From an uncultured bacterium (GTDB lineage Bacteria > Pseudomonadota > Gammaproteobacteria > Burkholderiales > Burkholderiaceae_E): a stretch of DNA of 62,788 bases. Positions 18,298 through 28,296 of the stretch are shown one piece after another. The first letter of the stretch is position 1, and each line of letters begins with the position of its first letter. The position numbers and the translations under genes were made by a program. A model generated the notes under the pieces. The model worked only from the letters and a program-made list of their open reading frames with translations, did no database searches and was not told the origin of the DNA. The stretch covers positions 1-62,788 of the forward strand of contig CAIVPX010000025.1 of NCBI GenBank assembly GCA_903907905.1, read 5' to 3'.

Positions 18298-20645
18298 AAG
18301 CCCTCGATCACAAATTGCTACGGGATCTGATTGCCCTGCGCTTTCAATCCCTCACGATCGCGCTGGTGGTCGCCGCCGGCGTGGCGGCATTCGTCGCCTC
18401 CATGTCCACCCACGATGCGCTCAAACGGGCACGCGATCGCTACTACGACCAGGCCCGATTCGCCGAGGTGTTCGCGCGCGTGTATCGGGCCCCGATGACG
18501 CTTGCACGGCGAATTGGCGAACTGGGCCAGGTTGCGCAGTTTCAGGTCGGCCTTGCCCATGGCGCTCGGATCGAACTCGACGGCGTAGAGGATTTGCTAT
18601 CGGCACGACTGCTCAGTCTGCCCGCCGATGACGACCTCAACCGCCTGAGCCTGCGACAAGGTCGATGGCCGCAGGCCGATACGCTCGAAGTGCTGGTGGG
18701 CGAGGCCTTCGCTGAACGCCGGGCGCTCAAACCGGGCGACACGGTCCGGGCCATCCTCAACGGCCGGGCCCAGACCCTGACTGTCGCGGGACTAGCCTCC
18801 TCCCCCGAGTACGTTCTGGGCATCGCCGAGGGCGGCATGTCGGACGACCGGTCGTTCGCCCTGATCTGGATGGACGCCAGGCGCCTTGCGAGTGCCTTCG
18901 CAATGACCGGAAGCTTCAATACCGTGGCGGTGCGCCTGCAACCGGGCGCAAGCGAGCGATCCGTGATCGAGTCGCTGGATCACCTCCTGGCGCCCTACGG
19001 CTCGCGGGGCGCTTACAGCCGGGCCGAGCAGCCCTCTCACCGAGCACTGTCTCAGGAGATCAACGAGCAGCGGGTATTCGCCACCGTTCTGCCCGTGATC
19101 TTTCTGCTGGTCGCCGTGTTCATCCTCAACGTCGTGCTCGCCCGGCTGGTTGGTACCCAGCGCGACCAGATCGCCACGCTCAAGGCACTGGGCTACGAGG
19201 ACCCCCGCATCGCCGCACACTATCTCCTGGTGGCCGCGCTGATTGCGATGCTCGGTTGCGTGACCGGCCTCGCCATCGGGATTCGCCTGGGCGAGTGGAT
19301 GACGCAACTTTTTACCGGCATTTTCCGCTTCCCGGACTTTCAGTACGACGTAGCCGGATGGGTCCTGCTTCTGCCCTGCGCTGCGGCCATTAGCGGCGCA
19401 CTCCTTGCGGCAACACTGGCCGTCCGTGAAGTGCTGAACCTCTCACCCGCCGAGGCGATGCAGCCCGCAACCCCCTCGGACTATCGCGTCGGCGCCCCCA
19501 TGCTCGGGGGTACCGAGCGGACGCTCAGTCCGCTGACCCGCATGGTGATGCGTTCGATCACGCGACGCCCGGTTCGGGCCGCGCTGACCATGCTCGGTAT
19601 TTCCGGCGCCGTCGCCATTCTGATCGCAGGATCCTGGTGGCGCGACGCCTTCGACCGCCTGATCGACCTGCACTTCAGCGCGGCCATGCCTGCGGATGTT
19701 CACCTGAGCTTCGCCATGCCGCTAGCACCGCGGGCGCTGGCCGAACTCGAGCGACTGCCGGGGGTGTTGCGCGCAGAAATGCGATATGCCGCGCCAGTCA
19801 GGTTGATTGCAGGACGTCGCAGCGAGCGAACGTCGGTCGAATCCCTCCCCACCGAGCCTCAGCTGCGACGGCCCATCGATCGAGACGGTCACGCCATGGC
19901 ACTTCCCGTGTCGGGCCTGATGCTGAGCGAGCGCCTCGCCAGAACGCTGGCACTGAGGGTGGGCAATGAGGTCACCGTGGAATTCCTCGAGGGCCGGCAG
20001 CGCACGGTAAGGCTGAGGGTCGGTGCGGTGGTGAGCGAGCCCATGGGGCGCGGCGCCTACCTGTCCGAGGACGAGATGCGCACGGCCAGCGGCGACGGGC
20101 AGATGGGCAACCTGGTGTCGCTGAAGTTGTCTCGTACAGAGGAGCCGGCACTGATGGCGGCGCTGCGCAAGCTGCCCTCGGTCACGGCAGTTTTCGTCAA
20201 GCGCTCACTGGTCGAGCATTTCCGATCGAATACCGAGCGAAACCTGCTGATCTTCACCGGCGTCCTGACCCTCTTTGCTTCGGCAATCGCAGCGGGCGTG
20301 GTTTACAACAGCGCGCGCATCGCTCTCGCGGAACGCCGCTGGGAACTCGCCACGCTGCGGGTGCTCGGCATGAGCGACAACGAGGTCAGCCTGCTGCTGC
20401 TCGGTGAGCTGGCGGTGCAGGGGCTGGTGGCACTCCCGATCGGTTGCCTGGCCGGCTACGGAATCGCCCACCTGCTGGTCGCCATGATGAGCACCGAAAC
20501 GTTCAGCATCCCGGTGTTCATCCTGCCACGCACCTACGCCTGGGCCATCCTGGCCACGATCGTTACCGCCACCCTTAGCGCCATCGCGGTGCGGCGACGC
20601 CTCGCCAGACTGGATCTTGTGAGCGTACTGAAGACCCGGGAATAG
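18294..20645 (+). CDS. FtsX-domain ABC exporter permease (duplicated FtsX)
   Basis: A 783-residue permease starting at GTG 18294, overlapping the ATPase gene by 4 nt. It has an N-terminal membrane anchor ([20 protein letters not shown]), a large extracytoplasmic region, and two FtsX modules: about residues 255-390 ([20 protein letters not shown] start) and about 655-780 ([22 protein letters not shown]). A helix also sits between them near 430. The topology of up to ten helices resembles the long YbbP/LolCE-like permeases. Together with the ATPase before it and the adaptor after it, it forms a three-part efflux or lipid/peptide export system. Confidence 0.85.
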   Translation: MKALDHKLLRDLIALRFQSLTIALVVAAGVAAFVASMSTHDALKRARDRYYDQARFAEVFARVYRAPMTLARRIGELGQVAQFQVGLAHGARIELDGVEDLLSARLLSLPADDDLNRLSLRQGRWPQADTLEVLVGEAFAERRALKPGDTVRAILNGRAQTLTVAGLASSPEYVLGIAEGGMSDDRSFALIWMDARRLASAFAMTGSFNTVAVRLQPGASERSVIESLDHLLAPYGSRGAYSRAEQPSHRALSQEINEQRVFATVLPVIFLLVAVFILNVVLARLVGTQRDQIATLKALGYEDPRIAAHYLLVAALIAMLGCVTGLAIGIRLGEWMTQLFTGIFRFPDFQYDVAGWVLLLPCAAAISGALLAATLAVREVLNLSPAEAMQPATPSDYRVGAPMLGGTERTLSPLTRMVMRSITRRPVRAALTMLGISGAVAILIAGSWWRDAFDRLIDLHFSAAMPADVHLSFAMPLAPRALAELERLPGVLRAEMRYAAPVRLIAGRRSERTSVESLPTEPQLRRPIDRDGHAMALPVSGLMLSERLARTLALRVGNEVTVEFLEGRQRTVRLRVGAVVSEPMGRGAYLSEDEMRTASGDGQMGNLVSLKLSRTEEPALMAALRKLPSVTAVFVKRSLVEHFRSNTERNLLIFTGVLTLFASAIAAGVVYNSARIALAERRWELATLRVLGMSDNEVSLLLLGELAVQGLVALPIGCLAGYGIAHLLVAMMSTETFSIPVFILPRTYAWAILATIVTATLSAIAVRRRLARLDLVSVLKTRE

Positions 20646-20650
20646 ACGTC

Positions 20651-21871
20651 ATGAAACAACGCACCCTCATCGTTATCGCCATCGGGCTGGCGCTGGCTGC
20701 CGCCGCACTCGTCTGGGCGCTTCGGCCCCGCGCCCTGGATGTTGAATTGCACACCGTGGCACGGGCCGACTTCGAGCGGGTCGTCGAGGACGAAGGGCGC
20801 ACCCGCGTGCGGGACCGCTTTTCGCTGACTGCGCCGGTCGCGGGCCGGATCGAGCGTCCGGCACTTCGGGTGGGCGACCGGGTGACGGCGGGCCAGTCAC
20901 TGTTGCGCCTGCGCCCTCAGGACCCCGCACTGCTCGATCGTCGCACGGTGTCCAGCCTGCGCGAAAAGGCGGGGGCCGCCGAGGCAGCGCTACATCGCTC
21001 CCAGGCCGAGTTCAGCCGTACGCAGACCGCCGAAGCGCTGGCGCGGTCGGAGCTCGAGCGTGCCCGGGAACTTGCCGGGCGGGGCTTCATTTCCTCGGCC
21101 GCGCTCGAATCTGCACAGCTCGCGCTGCGCGAGAAGGAACAGGCGAGAGTCGCGGCTTCGGAGGCCGAGGAACTCGCTGGATTCGAGCTCAATGCCGCCC
21201 GAGTCGCCTTGCAGCAGGCTTTTGGCCCTGGCAACGAGTCGGCCGGTGTGAAACCCGCCCCGCGCCAGGAGGAGGTGTGGATTCTCCGATCGCCCGTGGC
21301 AGGGTGGGTGCTCAAATTGCCCCAGGAAAGCGAAACCTTCGTCACCGCGGGCACCCTGCTGGTCGAGATCGGTGACCTTGAGGCGCTTGAAGTCGTGGTG
21401 GAGGTGCTGACCCAGGAGTTGACGACCATCGAGCCAGGCATGCCGGCGAGGCTCTCACTTTCGTCCACCGCACCTCCCGAAGCCGGGCGGGTCAGGCGAA
21501 TCGAGCCCGTCGCGAGAACGCGCGTGTCGGCGCTCGGGATCGACGAGCAGCGTGTGAGTGTGCTGATTGATTTCAGTTCAAGGCTGGCAGTCCGCCCTGG
21601 CGACGGCTGGCGGGTTGAAACAGCCATCATCACCCTGATGCGCGAAGACGTGATCGTCCTGCCCATTGGCGCCATGATGCGTGACGACCAGGGCTGGGCG
21701 GTGTTTGTCGAGCAGGGCGGCCGCGCGCGCCTTCGACGCGTGGAACTGAGCGGCCGCAATCCAAAATGGGCCTGGATCGAGCGGGGGGTCGACCCGGGCG
21801 AGCGCATCGTCGTTCACCCTCCGGATGCGCTCGTCGACGGTGGCGCCATTCACCCGCGAGCCTCGCGTTGA
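20651..21871 (+). CDS. HlyD/MacA-like periplasmic adaptor
   Basis: A 406-residue membrane-fusion protein, 5 nt after the permease stop. One N-terminal helix (LIVIAIGLALAAAALVWAL, about 5-23) anchors it in the inner membrane. A lipoyl/barrel-sandwich half (FSLTAPVAGRIERPALRVGDRV) comes next, then a long alpha-hairpin rich in Ala, Glu and Arg (about 100-185, clear coiled coil), then the second lipoyl half (ILRSPVAGWVLKLPQESE) and a beta-barrel. No outer membrane channel gene is adjacent, so an unlinked TolC-like partner is probably used, or none if the substrate stays in the periplasm. Confidence 0.85.
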   Translation: MKQRTLIVIAIGLALAAAALVWALRPRALDVELHTVARADFERVVEDEGRTRVRDRFSLTAPVAGRIERPALRVGDRVTAGQSLLRLRPQDPALLDRRTVSSLREKAGAAEAALHRSQAEFSRTQTAEALARSELERARELAGRGFISSAALESAQLALREKEQARVAASEAEELAGFELNAARVALQQAFGPGNESAGVKPAPRQEEVWILRSPVAGWVLKLPQESETFVTAGTLLVEIGDLEALEVVVEVLTQELTTIEPGMPARLSLSSTAPPEAGRVRRIEPVARTRVSALGIDEQRVSVLIDFSSRLAVRPGDGWRVETAIITLMREDVIVLPIGAMMRDDQGWAVFVEQGGRARLRRVELSGRNPKWAWIERGVDPGERIVVHPPDALVDGGAIHPRASR

Positions 21872-21931
21872 CCGTGTGAGACAATCCGAAGCCGCTTAAC
21901 TCACCGCGACCCTTGCGTCGCGCGTACGCCG

Positions 21932-23230
21932 ATGCTGTTCTGGGTCCTGGTCGGGTCACTCACCATTGCCGCACTGCTGCCCATCGTCTGGCCTTTGCTG
22001 CGCGCCCGGTCGCAAGCCGCTCCCGACGAAAGCCTCTCGCCCCTGGTGGCGGTGTTCCGGGACCGTCGCCGAGAAATCAACACCGAGCGCGAGGCGGGAC
22101 GCCTCACGGCCCTGGAGGCCGAGGCGGCGCAAGCCGAACTGCTCGATCAGATGGCCACTGAGTTGCCCCCCGAATCGCTTGGCCAGGTCGAGCCAGATGA
22201 CCAGCGGCCGATGGCCGGTGCCCAGACCGCAATGCGAATCGCAGCACTCGCGATTGCCCTGCTGCTACCTGCATCGGCGGTTCTGGTCTATCAGTCGCTC
22301 GGCGCGCCCGAACTGGCCTCGGCCGATCCGGCCGAGATGTCGGGCACGCTGGACGAGGCCCGAATCAAAGCCATGATCGAGGACCTCGAAAAGCGGGTCA
22401 CCACCAACCCCGACGACGGCGAAGCCTGGATGATGCTGGGCGGCGCGCGCAAGTTCCTGGGCGACCACGCGTCCGCCATCCAGGCCTTCGACCGCGCGCT
22501 TCAGCGAGTGCCGCCGGGGGCCCGACTGCTGGCCGAACTGGCCGAGTCGATCGCCATCACCCAACAGGGCCGTTTCTCCGGGCGACCCCTGGCATTGCTT
22601 GAGCAGGCCCTGGCCCTCGACGCCGAAGACCCCAAGGGCATCGCACTGATGGGCGCCGCGCAGTTTCAGGCTGGCAATCTTGCGGCCGCCCGGGTTCATC
22701 TGAAAAAACTGCTCGACTCAATGCCCCAGGATCGGCCCGAGCGCGAGGAACTCACCGGTGTGTTGGCACGCATCGACGCCCAGATTGGTCAGGCGGGGCC
22801 GCAACCCGGAGCCGCCCAGCCCCCCGTGCCGGCCGCTTCCGGGCAACCCGCTCCGCAGGCCCACGCCGCTGACGTCAGCCAGGCAGGCGCCATCAGCGGG
22901 CGCATCTCCGTCGCGCCCGAGTTCATGGCCCGAGCCGGCGAGGCGCGCACCCTCTTCGTGTTCGCCCGGGCGCCGGCCGGGCCCCGTGTGCCCTATGCGG
23001 TGCTGCGAATCGATAACCCGACCCTGCCACTTGATTTCACCCTGGATGATGCCCTCGCCATGGACAGCGCACGCAGGCTTTCCTCGGCCGAGACCGTGGT
23101 GATCGAGGCCAGGCTGAGTCGCAGCGGTAACGCCCTGCGCCAACCGGGCGACCTTTTTGGGGAGTCGCCTTCCGTCAAACCGGGTGCCAAGGGTCTTGCC
23201 CTGCGTATTGATCAGGAAGTCCATCCGTGA
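21932..23230 (+). CDS. ccmI: Cytochrome c biogenesis protein CcmI (apocytochrome chaperone)
   Basis: A 432-residue CcmI/CycH-type protein that holds apocytochrome c for the heme ligation complex. Two N-terminal membrane helices are present (LFWVLVGSLTIAALLPIVWPL, about 2-22, and AMRIAALAIALLLPASAVLVY, about 97-117), with a cytoplasmic loop rich in Arg/Glu (DRRREINTEREAGRLTALEAE). A TPR region follows (about 160-265, DDGEAWMMLGGARKFLGDHASAI). The C-terminal domain after a Pro/Ala-rich linker (AISGRISVAPEFMARAGEARTLFVFAR) matches the CcmI periplasmic domain. It leads the ccm cluster here and overlaps ccmA by 4 nt. Confidence 0.9.
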   Translation: MLFWVLVGSLTIAALLPIVWPLLRARSQAAPDESLSPLVAVFRDRRREINTEREAGRLTALEAEAAQAELLDQMATELPPESLGQVEPDDQRPMAGAQTAMRIAALAIALLLPASAVLVYQSLGAPELASADPAEMSGTLDEARIKAMIEDLEKRVTTNPDDGEAWMMLGGARKFLGDHASAIQAFDRALQRVPPGARLLAELAESIAITQQGRFSGRPLALLEQALALDAEDPKGIALMGAAQFQAGNLAAARVHLKKLLDSMPQDRPEREELTGVLARIDAQIGQAGPQPGAAQPPVPAASGQPAPQAHAADVSQAGAISGRISVAPEFMARAGEARTLFVFARAPAGPRVPYAVLRIDNPTLPLDFTLDDALAMDSARRLSSAETVVIEARLSRSGNALRQPGDLFGESPSVKPGAKGLALRIDQEVHP

Positions 23231-23892
23231 ACACGGGCCTGCAGGTCGAGGGCCTGGCCTGCAGCGCCGGCTACCGACTGCTGTTTCACGACCTCGACCT
23301 GCGCCTCGCGCCGGGCAACTGGTTGCGCTTGAGCGGGCCGAACGGGTCAGGGAAATCCACCCTGCTGCGGACCATCGCCGGGTTGATTCGGCAGGAATCG
23401 GGGCAGGTACTCTGGAATGGCTCCCCGCGCCAGCCGGGCTCGGCCGACTGGCATGCGCAGATGCTCTACCAGGGCCACGCCGCCGGCTGGAAGGACCACT
23501 TCAACGCGGGCGAGAACCTAGCCCTGCAGCTTGACCTCGACCGCGCAGGCGACCCGGTGATTGATGTGCCGGCCACCGTTCGGACACTGCTCGGGCGAGC
23601 CGGCCTGGCCTCCCGCCACGCGCTCGCCTTCAACCGGCTCTCCGCCGGGCAACGGCATCGACTCTCGCTCGCTCGGCTTGCGGCCTCCGAGCACGCCCTG
23701 TGGCTACTCGACGAGCCCACTACTGCGCTCGACCAGGCCGGTCAGGCGCTCTTCGGCGAACTGCTGCGCGCGCACCTGCAACGCGGGGCCTGCGCCATCG
23801 TCGCCACCCATCTACCGATCGAATCGGTCCACGAGGGCGAAGTGCTCGATCTGGGCCAGTTTCAGGGAACGGCCCCCGGAGTGGCGGGGTGA
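23227..23892 (+). CDS. ccmA: Heme exporter ATPase CcmA
   Basis: ATPase of the CcmABCD complex that releases holo-CcmE; 221 residues from GTG 23227, overlapping the ccmI stop (GTGA). Walker A GPNGSGKST is at 37-45; the variant signature LSAGQRHRLSLARL is the form seen in CcmA proteins in place of LSGGQ; Walker B LLDEPTTALD and the switch His in VATHL follow. Length agrees with the family (about 200-220). Confidence 0.93.
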   Translation: MNTGLQVEGLACSAGYRLLFHDLDLRLAPGNWLRLSGPNGSGKSTLLRTIAGLIRQESGQVLWNGSPRQPGSADWHAQMLYQGHAAGWKDHFNAGENLALQLDLDRAGDPVIDVPATVRTLLGRAGLASRHALAFNRLSAGQRHRLSLARLAASEHALWLLDEPTTALDQAGQALFGELLRAHLQRGACAIVATHLPIESVHEGEVLDLGQFQGTAPGVAG

Positions 23893-23912
23893 ATACCCTC
23901 CCCCCCCGGCAG

Positions 23913-24587
23913 ATGCCCGCGCTCGCAGCCCTCGCCTGGGCCTGCCGCCGGGACCTGAGACTGGCGGCACGGGCCCGGGGCGAACTGGCGCTCATCCTCG
24001 TGTTCTTTCTGCTGGTGAGTTCGCTCTTTCCCCTGTCGCTCAACCCCGACCCGGTGCTTCTTCGAGTCATCGCGCCGGGTATCGCCTGGGTGTCGGCGCT
24101 ACTGGCCACCCTGCTCGGACTGTCCCGCCTCTTTGCGGCCGATCACGCCGACGGCACGCTCGAGCAGATGCTGCTGGCCCCTGCGCCCCTCGCCGCCCTG
24201 CTTTCGGGCAAGGTGCTTGCGCACTGGCTGAGCACCGCAGCGCCGTTGGTCCTGCTGGCGCCGCTTGCCGGCTTGCAGTTTGGCCTCGATGCCACCAGCA
24301 TCGCCATGCTCGCGACCAGCCTCGCGTTGGGTACCCCGCTGCTCACCTGGCTGGGCGCCATCGCGGCAGCGCTCACCCTGGGCGCACGCGGGGGATCGTC
24401 GCTGCTGGGCCTGCTGGTACTGCCGCTGGCCGTGCCGGTCCTCATCTTCGGGTCTGGCTCAGTTGAGGCCCAGGCAGCCGGCCTGGGCGCACAGGCCCAC
24501 CTGTCGCTGCTGGCGGCCGGATCCATCCTGGCCAGTGTGGTTGGACCGGTGGCCGTGGCGCTCGCGGTTAGAATTGCCTACGAGTAA
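23913..24587 (+). CDS. ccmB: Heme exporter membrane subunit CcmB
   Basis: Six-helix membrane partner of CcmA, 224 residues from the ATG at 23913. Key family stretches are present: FFLLVSSLFPLSLNPDP near 31-47, APGIAWVSALLATLLGLSRLF, DGTLEQMLLAPAPLAALLSGKVLAHW, and VLPLAVPVLIFGSG. A GTG at 23889, overlapping the ccmA stop codon as GTGA, is an equally plausible coupled start and would add eight residues. It lies within the continuous ccm run; ccmC begins 1 nt after its stop. Confidence 0.9.
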   Translation: MPALAALAWACRRDLRLAARARGELALILVFFLLVSSLFPLSLNPDPVLLRVIAPGIAWVSALLATLLGLSRLFAADHADGTLEQMLLAPAPLAALLSGKVLAHWLSTAAPLVLLAPLAGLQFGLDATSIAMLATSLALGTPLLTWLGAIAAALTLGARGGSSLLGLLVLPLAVPVLIFGSGSVEAQAAGLGAQAHLSLLAAGSILASVVGPVAVALAVRIAYE

Positions 24588-24588
24588 C

Positions 24589-25389
24589 ATGGCATCCATC
24601 CACTGGTTCCGCTTCGCCTCCCCGGCTGCGTTTTATCCGCTCGCCGGCACAGCCACCCGACTTTTCGGGTGGCTGGCGGTCGTGCTCGCGGTCGCTGGGC
24701 TATGGGTGGGCTTCGCCGTGGCGCCCACCGACGCCCAGCAGGGCGAGTCCTACCGCATCATCTTCATTCATGTCCCGGCGGCCTGGATGGCGATGCTCAC
24801 CTACCTGGTCATCGCTTTCTGGTCGGTACTGTCGCTCACGCTCAACGCACGCTTGCCCGCCATGATGGCGCAGGCGCTGGCGCCCACCGGCGCCCTGTTC
24901 GCCTTCATCGCGCTCTGGACGGGAGCCTTCTGGGGCAAACCCACCTGGGGCACGTATTGGGTCTGGGACGCGCGGCTCACGTCCACGCTCATCCTGCTTT
25001 TTCTGTATCTGGGGCTGATCGCCCTGCGCTCGTCTATCGATGACCCGAGGCGGGCCGACCGCGCCTGCGCTCTGCTGGGGCTCGTCGGTGCGGTCAACGT
25101 CCCCATCATCTACTTCTCGGTGCGCTGGTGGAACACCCTGCACCAGGGGGCCACCATCTCGATGACCGCCGCGCCTAAAATGGCCCACACCATGCTCACG
25201 GCCATGCTGCTGATGACCTTTGCCGCCTGGGCGTACACCATTGCCGTGGCCATGTACCGCGTGCGAAGCCTCATCCTCGTGCGCGAGGCACAGGCCGACT
25301 GGCTCAGCCCCTGGCTGGCCGATCAGACAAGCCTCGCCGACCAGACACCGCAGACCGGCGACCCGCAGCAGCCAGGGGTGATGCGATGA
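24589..25389 (+). CDS. ccmC: Heme-handling membrane protein CcmC
   Basis: Six-helix CcmC of 266 residues that presents heme to CcmE. The tryptophan-rich WWD-family motif WGKPTWGTYWVWDARLTS lies at about 115-132, flanked by the conserved external histidines His61 (IFIHVPAAW) and His185 (WNTLHQG). These are the heme axial-ligand positions known from E. coli CcmC (His60 and His184). The C-terminus has a 20-residue polar tail with repeated DQT before the stop. Its last bases overlap the ccmD start (ATGA). Confidence 0.94.
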   Translation: MASIHWFRFASPAAFYPLAGTATRLFGWLAVVLAVAGLWVGFAVAPTDAQQGESYRIIFIHVPAAWMAMLTYLVIAFWSVLSLTLNARLPAMMAQALAPTGALFAFIALWTGAFWGKPTWGTYWVWDARLTSTLILLFLYLGLIALRSSIDDPRRADRACALLGLVGAVNVPIIYFSVRWWNTLHQGATISMTAAPKMAHTMLTAMLLMTFAAWAYTIAVAMYRVRSLILVREAQADWLSPWLADQTSLADQTPQTGDPQQPGVMR

Positions 25390-25595
25390 TCGAATGGCTG
25401 GCCATGGGCGGGCACGGGTTTTACGTCTGGAGTGCCTACGGCATGCTACTGCTGGCACTCGTCATCGAACTGCTTGCGCTTCGCCGGGGTAGACGGCTCA
25501 GTCAACTCGAGGCCCGGTCAGTGCGCGAGGCCTTCGCAGACAGCGGGGGGCACGCACGCCCCAGTCGCCCCGCCCCCCGGAAGGTGTCGCTGTAG
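25386..25595 (+). CDS. ccmD: Heme exporter small subunit CcmD
   Basis: A 69-residue single-pass protein. [20 protein letters not shown] carries the CcmD hallmark (gly/aromatic stretch at the start of one helix), followed by a basic cytoplasmic tail (LRRGRRL). It holds CcmC and CcmE in the CcmABCD complex. ATG 25386 overlaps the ccmC stop. The small size and position between ccmC and ccmE support the call. Confidence 0.9.
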   Translation: MIEWLAMGGHGFYVWSAYGMLLLALVIELLALRRGRRLSQLEARSVREAFADSGGHARPSRPAPRKVSL

Positions 25596-25632
25596 TGGAC
25601 CCACTGCTGGCATTTTGCTGGAGGAATTGATC

Positions 25633-26094
25633 TTGAAACCACGCCACCGCCGCCTCGCCTGGATCGCAACGGGTGTACTGGCGCTGTCGATTGCCGTGGG
25701 TCTGGTGCTCAACGCCTTTCGCAGCAACCTCGTATTCTTTTTTACGCCGACCGACGTCGCCGAGGGCAAGGCGCCCACCGGTCGAACCTTCCGGATCGGC
25801 GGACTCGTGCAGGAGGGCAGCGTGCAACGCGACGGTACCGCCGTGCGCTTCAAGGTCACCGACAATGCCCAGACCATCGTCGTGGCCTACACGGGCATCC
25901 TTCCCGACCTTTTCAAGGAAGGGCGCGGGGTGGTGGCCCAGGGTACCCTGCACGGCGACGGCAGTTTTCGCGCCAGTGAGGTGCTTGCCAAGCATGACGA
26001 GAACTACATGCCGCCCGAGGCGGCCGAGGCCCTGCGACGCGCCGGCCATCCTGTCGGCGCCCCCGACCAGTTCCGCCAGGCCCCCAGACAGTGA
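25633..26094 (+). CDS. ccmE: Periplasmic heme chaperone CcmE
   Basis: Membrane-anchored OB-fold heme chaperone, 153 residues. The start is TTG at 25633, supported by a strong GGAGGA (25620-25625) seven nt upstream and by the conserved N-terminus [11 protein letters not shown]. One signal-anchor helix (about 9-28) is followed by the core. The covalent heme-binding His121 and the nearby Tyr125 are present in AKHDENYMP. The [12 protein letters not shown] strand also matches the family. Receives heme from CcmC and passes it to CcmF. Confidence 0.94.
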   Translation: MKPRHRRLAWIATGVLALSIAVGLVLNAFRSNLVFFFTPTDVAEGKAPTGRTFRIGGLVQEGSVQRDGTAVRFKVTDNAQTIVVAYTGILPDLFKEGRGVVAQGTLHGDGSFRASEVLAKHDENYMPPEAAEALRRAGHPVGAPDQFRQAPRQ

Positions 26095-26163
26095 GCACCC
26101 CAAGGCCCTCGCCACACCGTCGGGTTCCGGCTCCCGAACACCTTTACGGACTCCCACCCCGCC

Positions 26164-28245
26164 ATGATTGCTGAAATCGGACACTTCGCACTGGCCCTCG
26201 CGCTCGGCGTATCGCTGCTCCTGGCTGTTTTGCCAATGGCCGGATCGTTCATGCGAGGCCCGAGCGCGCAGGCCCTGACCGATACCGCAAGGCCGGCCGC
26301 CGCCGCCCTGCTTGCGTTGGTACTGCTTGCGTTCCTCTGCCTGGGTCTGCTCTTCATCGGCAACGATTTCAGCGTGGCCCTGGTGGCCACGCACTCCAAT
26401 CTCTCACTCCCGATCGCCTATCGCATCGCGGCCACCTGGGGCTCGCACGAAGGCTCGATGCTGCTCTGGGTGCTCATGCTTGCGGGCTGGACCGGCGCTG
26501 TTGCTGCGTTCTCATCGTCCTTGCCGCGAGTGCTGCGCGTACGCATCCTGTCGGTCATGGGGGCAACGGCCACAGGGTTTCTGCTGTTTCTGCTGTTCAC
26601 CTCCAATCCGTTCGAGCGACTCGTCCCCGCTCAGGCGGACGGCCGCGATCTCAATCCCCTGCTGCAGGATCCCGGCATGGTGTTTCACCCGCCGCTGCTA
26701 TACATGGGATATGTCGGTTTGTCGGTGGCCTTTGCGTTCGCGGTGGCCGGCCTGATCGGTGGACGATTCGATGCCGCCTGGTCACGCTGGGCGCGCCCCT
26801 GGACCACGGTCGCCTGGGCCTTCCTCACCCTGGGTATCGCGCTGGGCTCATTTTGGGCCTACTACGAACTGGGTTGGGGCGGTTGGTGGTTCTGGGACCC
26901 CGTCGAGAACGCCTCGTTCATGCCCTGGCTGGTCAGCACCGCACTGATCCATTCGCTCGCCGTCACCGAGAAACGCGGCACCTTCCGCAGTTGGACGGTA
27001 TTGCTCGCCATCCTGGGATTCTCGCTCAGTCTCCTGGGCACGTTTCTGGTCCGGTCGGGGGTGCTCACCTCGGTGCATGCCTTCGCCACCGACCCCGCCC
27101 GGGGGGTGTTCATCCTGATTTTTCTCGGACTGGTGGTCGGTGGATCACTGCTGCTTTTCGCCTGGCGCGCGCCGGCAATTGGCAACGGCCCGGGCTTCGC
27201 CCTGGTCTCGCGTGAGTCGATGCTGCTCGCCAACAACATCGTCCTGGTCGTGGCCATGGCGGCGGTGCTGCTCGGCACGCTCTACCCCCTCGCACTCGAT
27301 ACGCTGGATCTCGGCAAGATCTCGGTCGGCCCCCCCTATTTCGACTCGGTTTTTTACCCGCTGATGGCGCCCGCGCTGTTCCTGATGGTCGTCGGACCAC
27401 TGACCCGCTGGAAGGCAGCGCCCCTGCCCGACCTCGCTCGGCGGCTACGCTGGGCCTTCGCCATCGCGGTTTTGTGCGCGCTTGGGCACGCGCTGGTGCT
27501 TGACGCCTTCCGGCCGCTTGCCTCGATCGGTGTGGCCTTCGGCGTGTGGATCGTCGCCGGCACGGTCGTCGGCGTGCTGGACATGTTGCGCGGACCTGAC
27601 CAGCGTCTGGCCCTGGGTCGGGCGCGCCTACATCCGGCAAGCGTCTGGGGTATGCAACTCGCTCACCTGGGCGTCGCGGCCTTCGTTCTCGGGGTCACCC
27701 TGGTCAAGACCGGGGAAAGCGAGAAAGAATTGCAGCTTGCACCGGGCCAGTCAGTCGAACTGGGCGGCTGGCGCATCGATTTCAAAGACCTTCGCACCGT
27801 CGCGGGCCCCAACTACGACGCGGTTCGTGGTCGCTTCGAACTGCGACGGGCTGATGCCCCAGCCGGCAGCCCGGCGCAGGCCGAGTTGCTGCCAGAAAAA
27901 CGTATTTACCGGGCCCAGCGCCAACCCATGACCGAAGCGGCCATCCACCGCAGCCTGCTGCGCGATGTCTACCTCTCGATGGGCGAGTCGCTGGGCGGAC
28001 AGAACTGGGCGATCCGGCTGCACATCAAGCCCTTCGTCAACTGGATCTGGCTGGGGTGCGTACTGATGGCGGCAGGCGGCTTCATCGCCATCGCCGACCG
28101 TCGCTATCGACGCCGGCTGGCTGCCGAAGCCTCGGGCCTCGCGACATCGCCCTCGGGCGCCGCTAGCGCGCAATCGGCCGCTTCAGCGGCTGCGGCGTCA
28201 ACGGTTATGCCGTCGCCGCCCCTATCCACTGGCGCCACCCGCTGA
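26164..28245 (+). CDS. ccmF: Cytochrome c heme lyase subunit CcmF
   Basis: Large polytopic membrane protein of 693 residues, the core of the System I heme ligation complex. The WWD motif GWGGWWFWDPVENASFMPWL starts near residue 237. Family stretches AATWGSHEGSMLLWVLMLAGW (near 87) and FVRSG-type loops are also present. A large periplasmic loop lies before the last helix (about 530-625). The C-terminal tail after the last helix is rich in Ala and Ser. 69 nt separate it from ccmE. Confidence 0.95.
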   Translation: MIAEIGHFALALALGVSLLLAVLPMAGSFMRGPSAQALTDTARPAAAALLALVLLAFLCLGLLFIGNDFSVALVATHSNLSLPIAYRIAATWGSHEGSMLLWVLMLAGWTGAVAAFSSSLPRVLRVRILSVMGATATGFLLFLLFTSNPFERLVPAQADGRDLNPLLQDPGMVFHPPLLYMGYVGLSVAFAFAVAGLIGGRFDAAWSRWARPWTTVAWAFLTLGIALGSFWAYYELGWGGWWFWDPVENASFMPWLVSTALIHSLAVTEKRGTFRSWTVLLAILGFSLSLLGTFLVRSGVLTSVHAFATDPARGVFILIFLGLVVGGSLLLFAWRAPAIGNGPGFALVSRESMLLANNIVLVVAMAAVLLGTLYPLALDTLDLGKISVGPPYFDSVFYPLMAPALFLMVVGPLTRWKAAPLPDLARRLRWAFAIAVLCALGHALVLDAFRPLASIGVAFGVWIVAGTVVGVLDMLRGPDQRLALGRARLHPASVWGMQLAHLGVAAFVLGVTLVKTGESEKELQLAPGQSVELGGWRIDFKDLRTVAGPNYDAVRGRFELRRADAPAGSPAQAELLPEKRIYRAQRQPMTEAAIHRSLLRDVYLSMGESLGGQNWAIRLHIKPFVNWIWLGCVLMAAGGFIAIADRRYRRRLAAEASGLATSPSGAASAQSAASAAAASTVMPSPPLSTGATR

Positions 28246-28296
28246 TCAGCCCTCCGACCGCCTCCCGCCCCCGCCGCGCCCCATCAAAGGTCACTG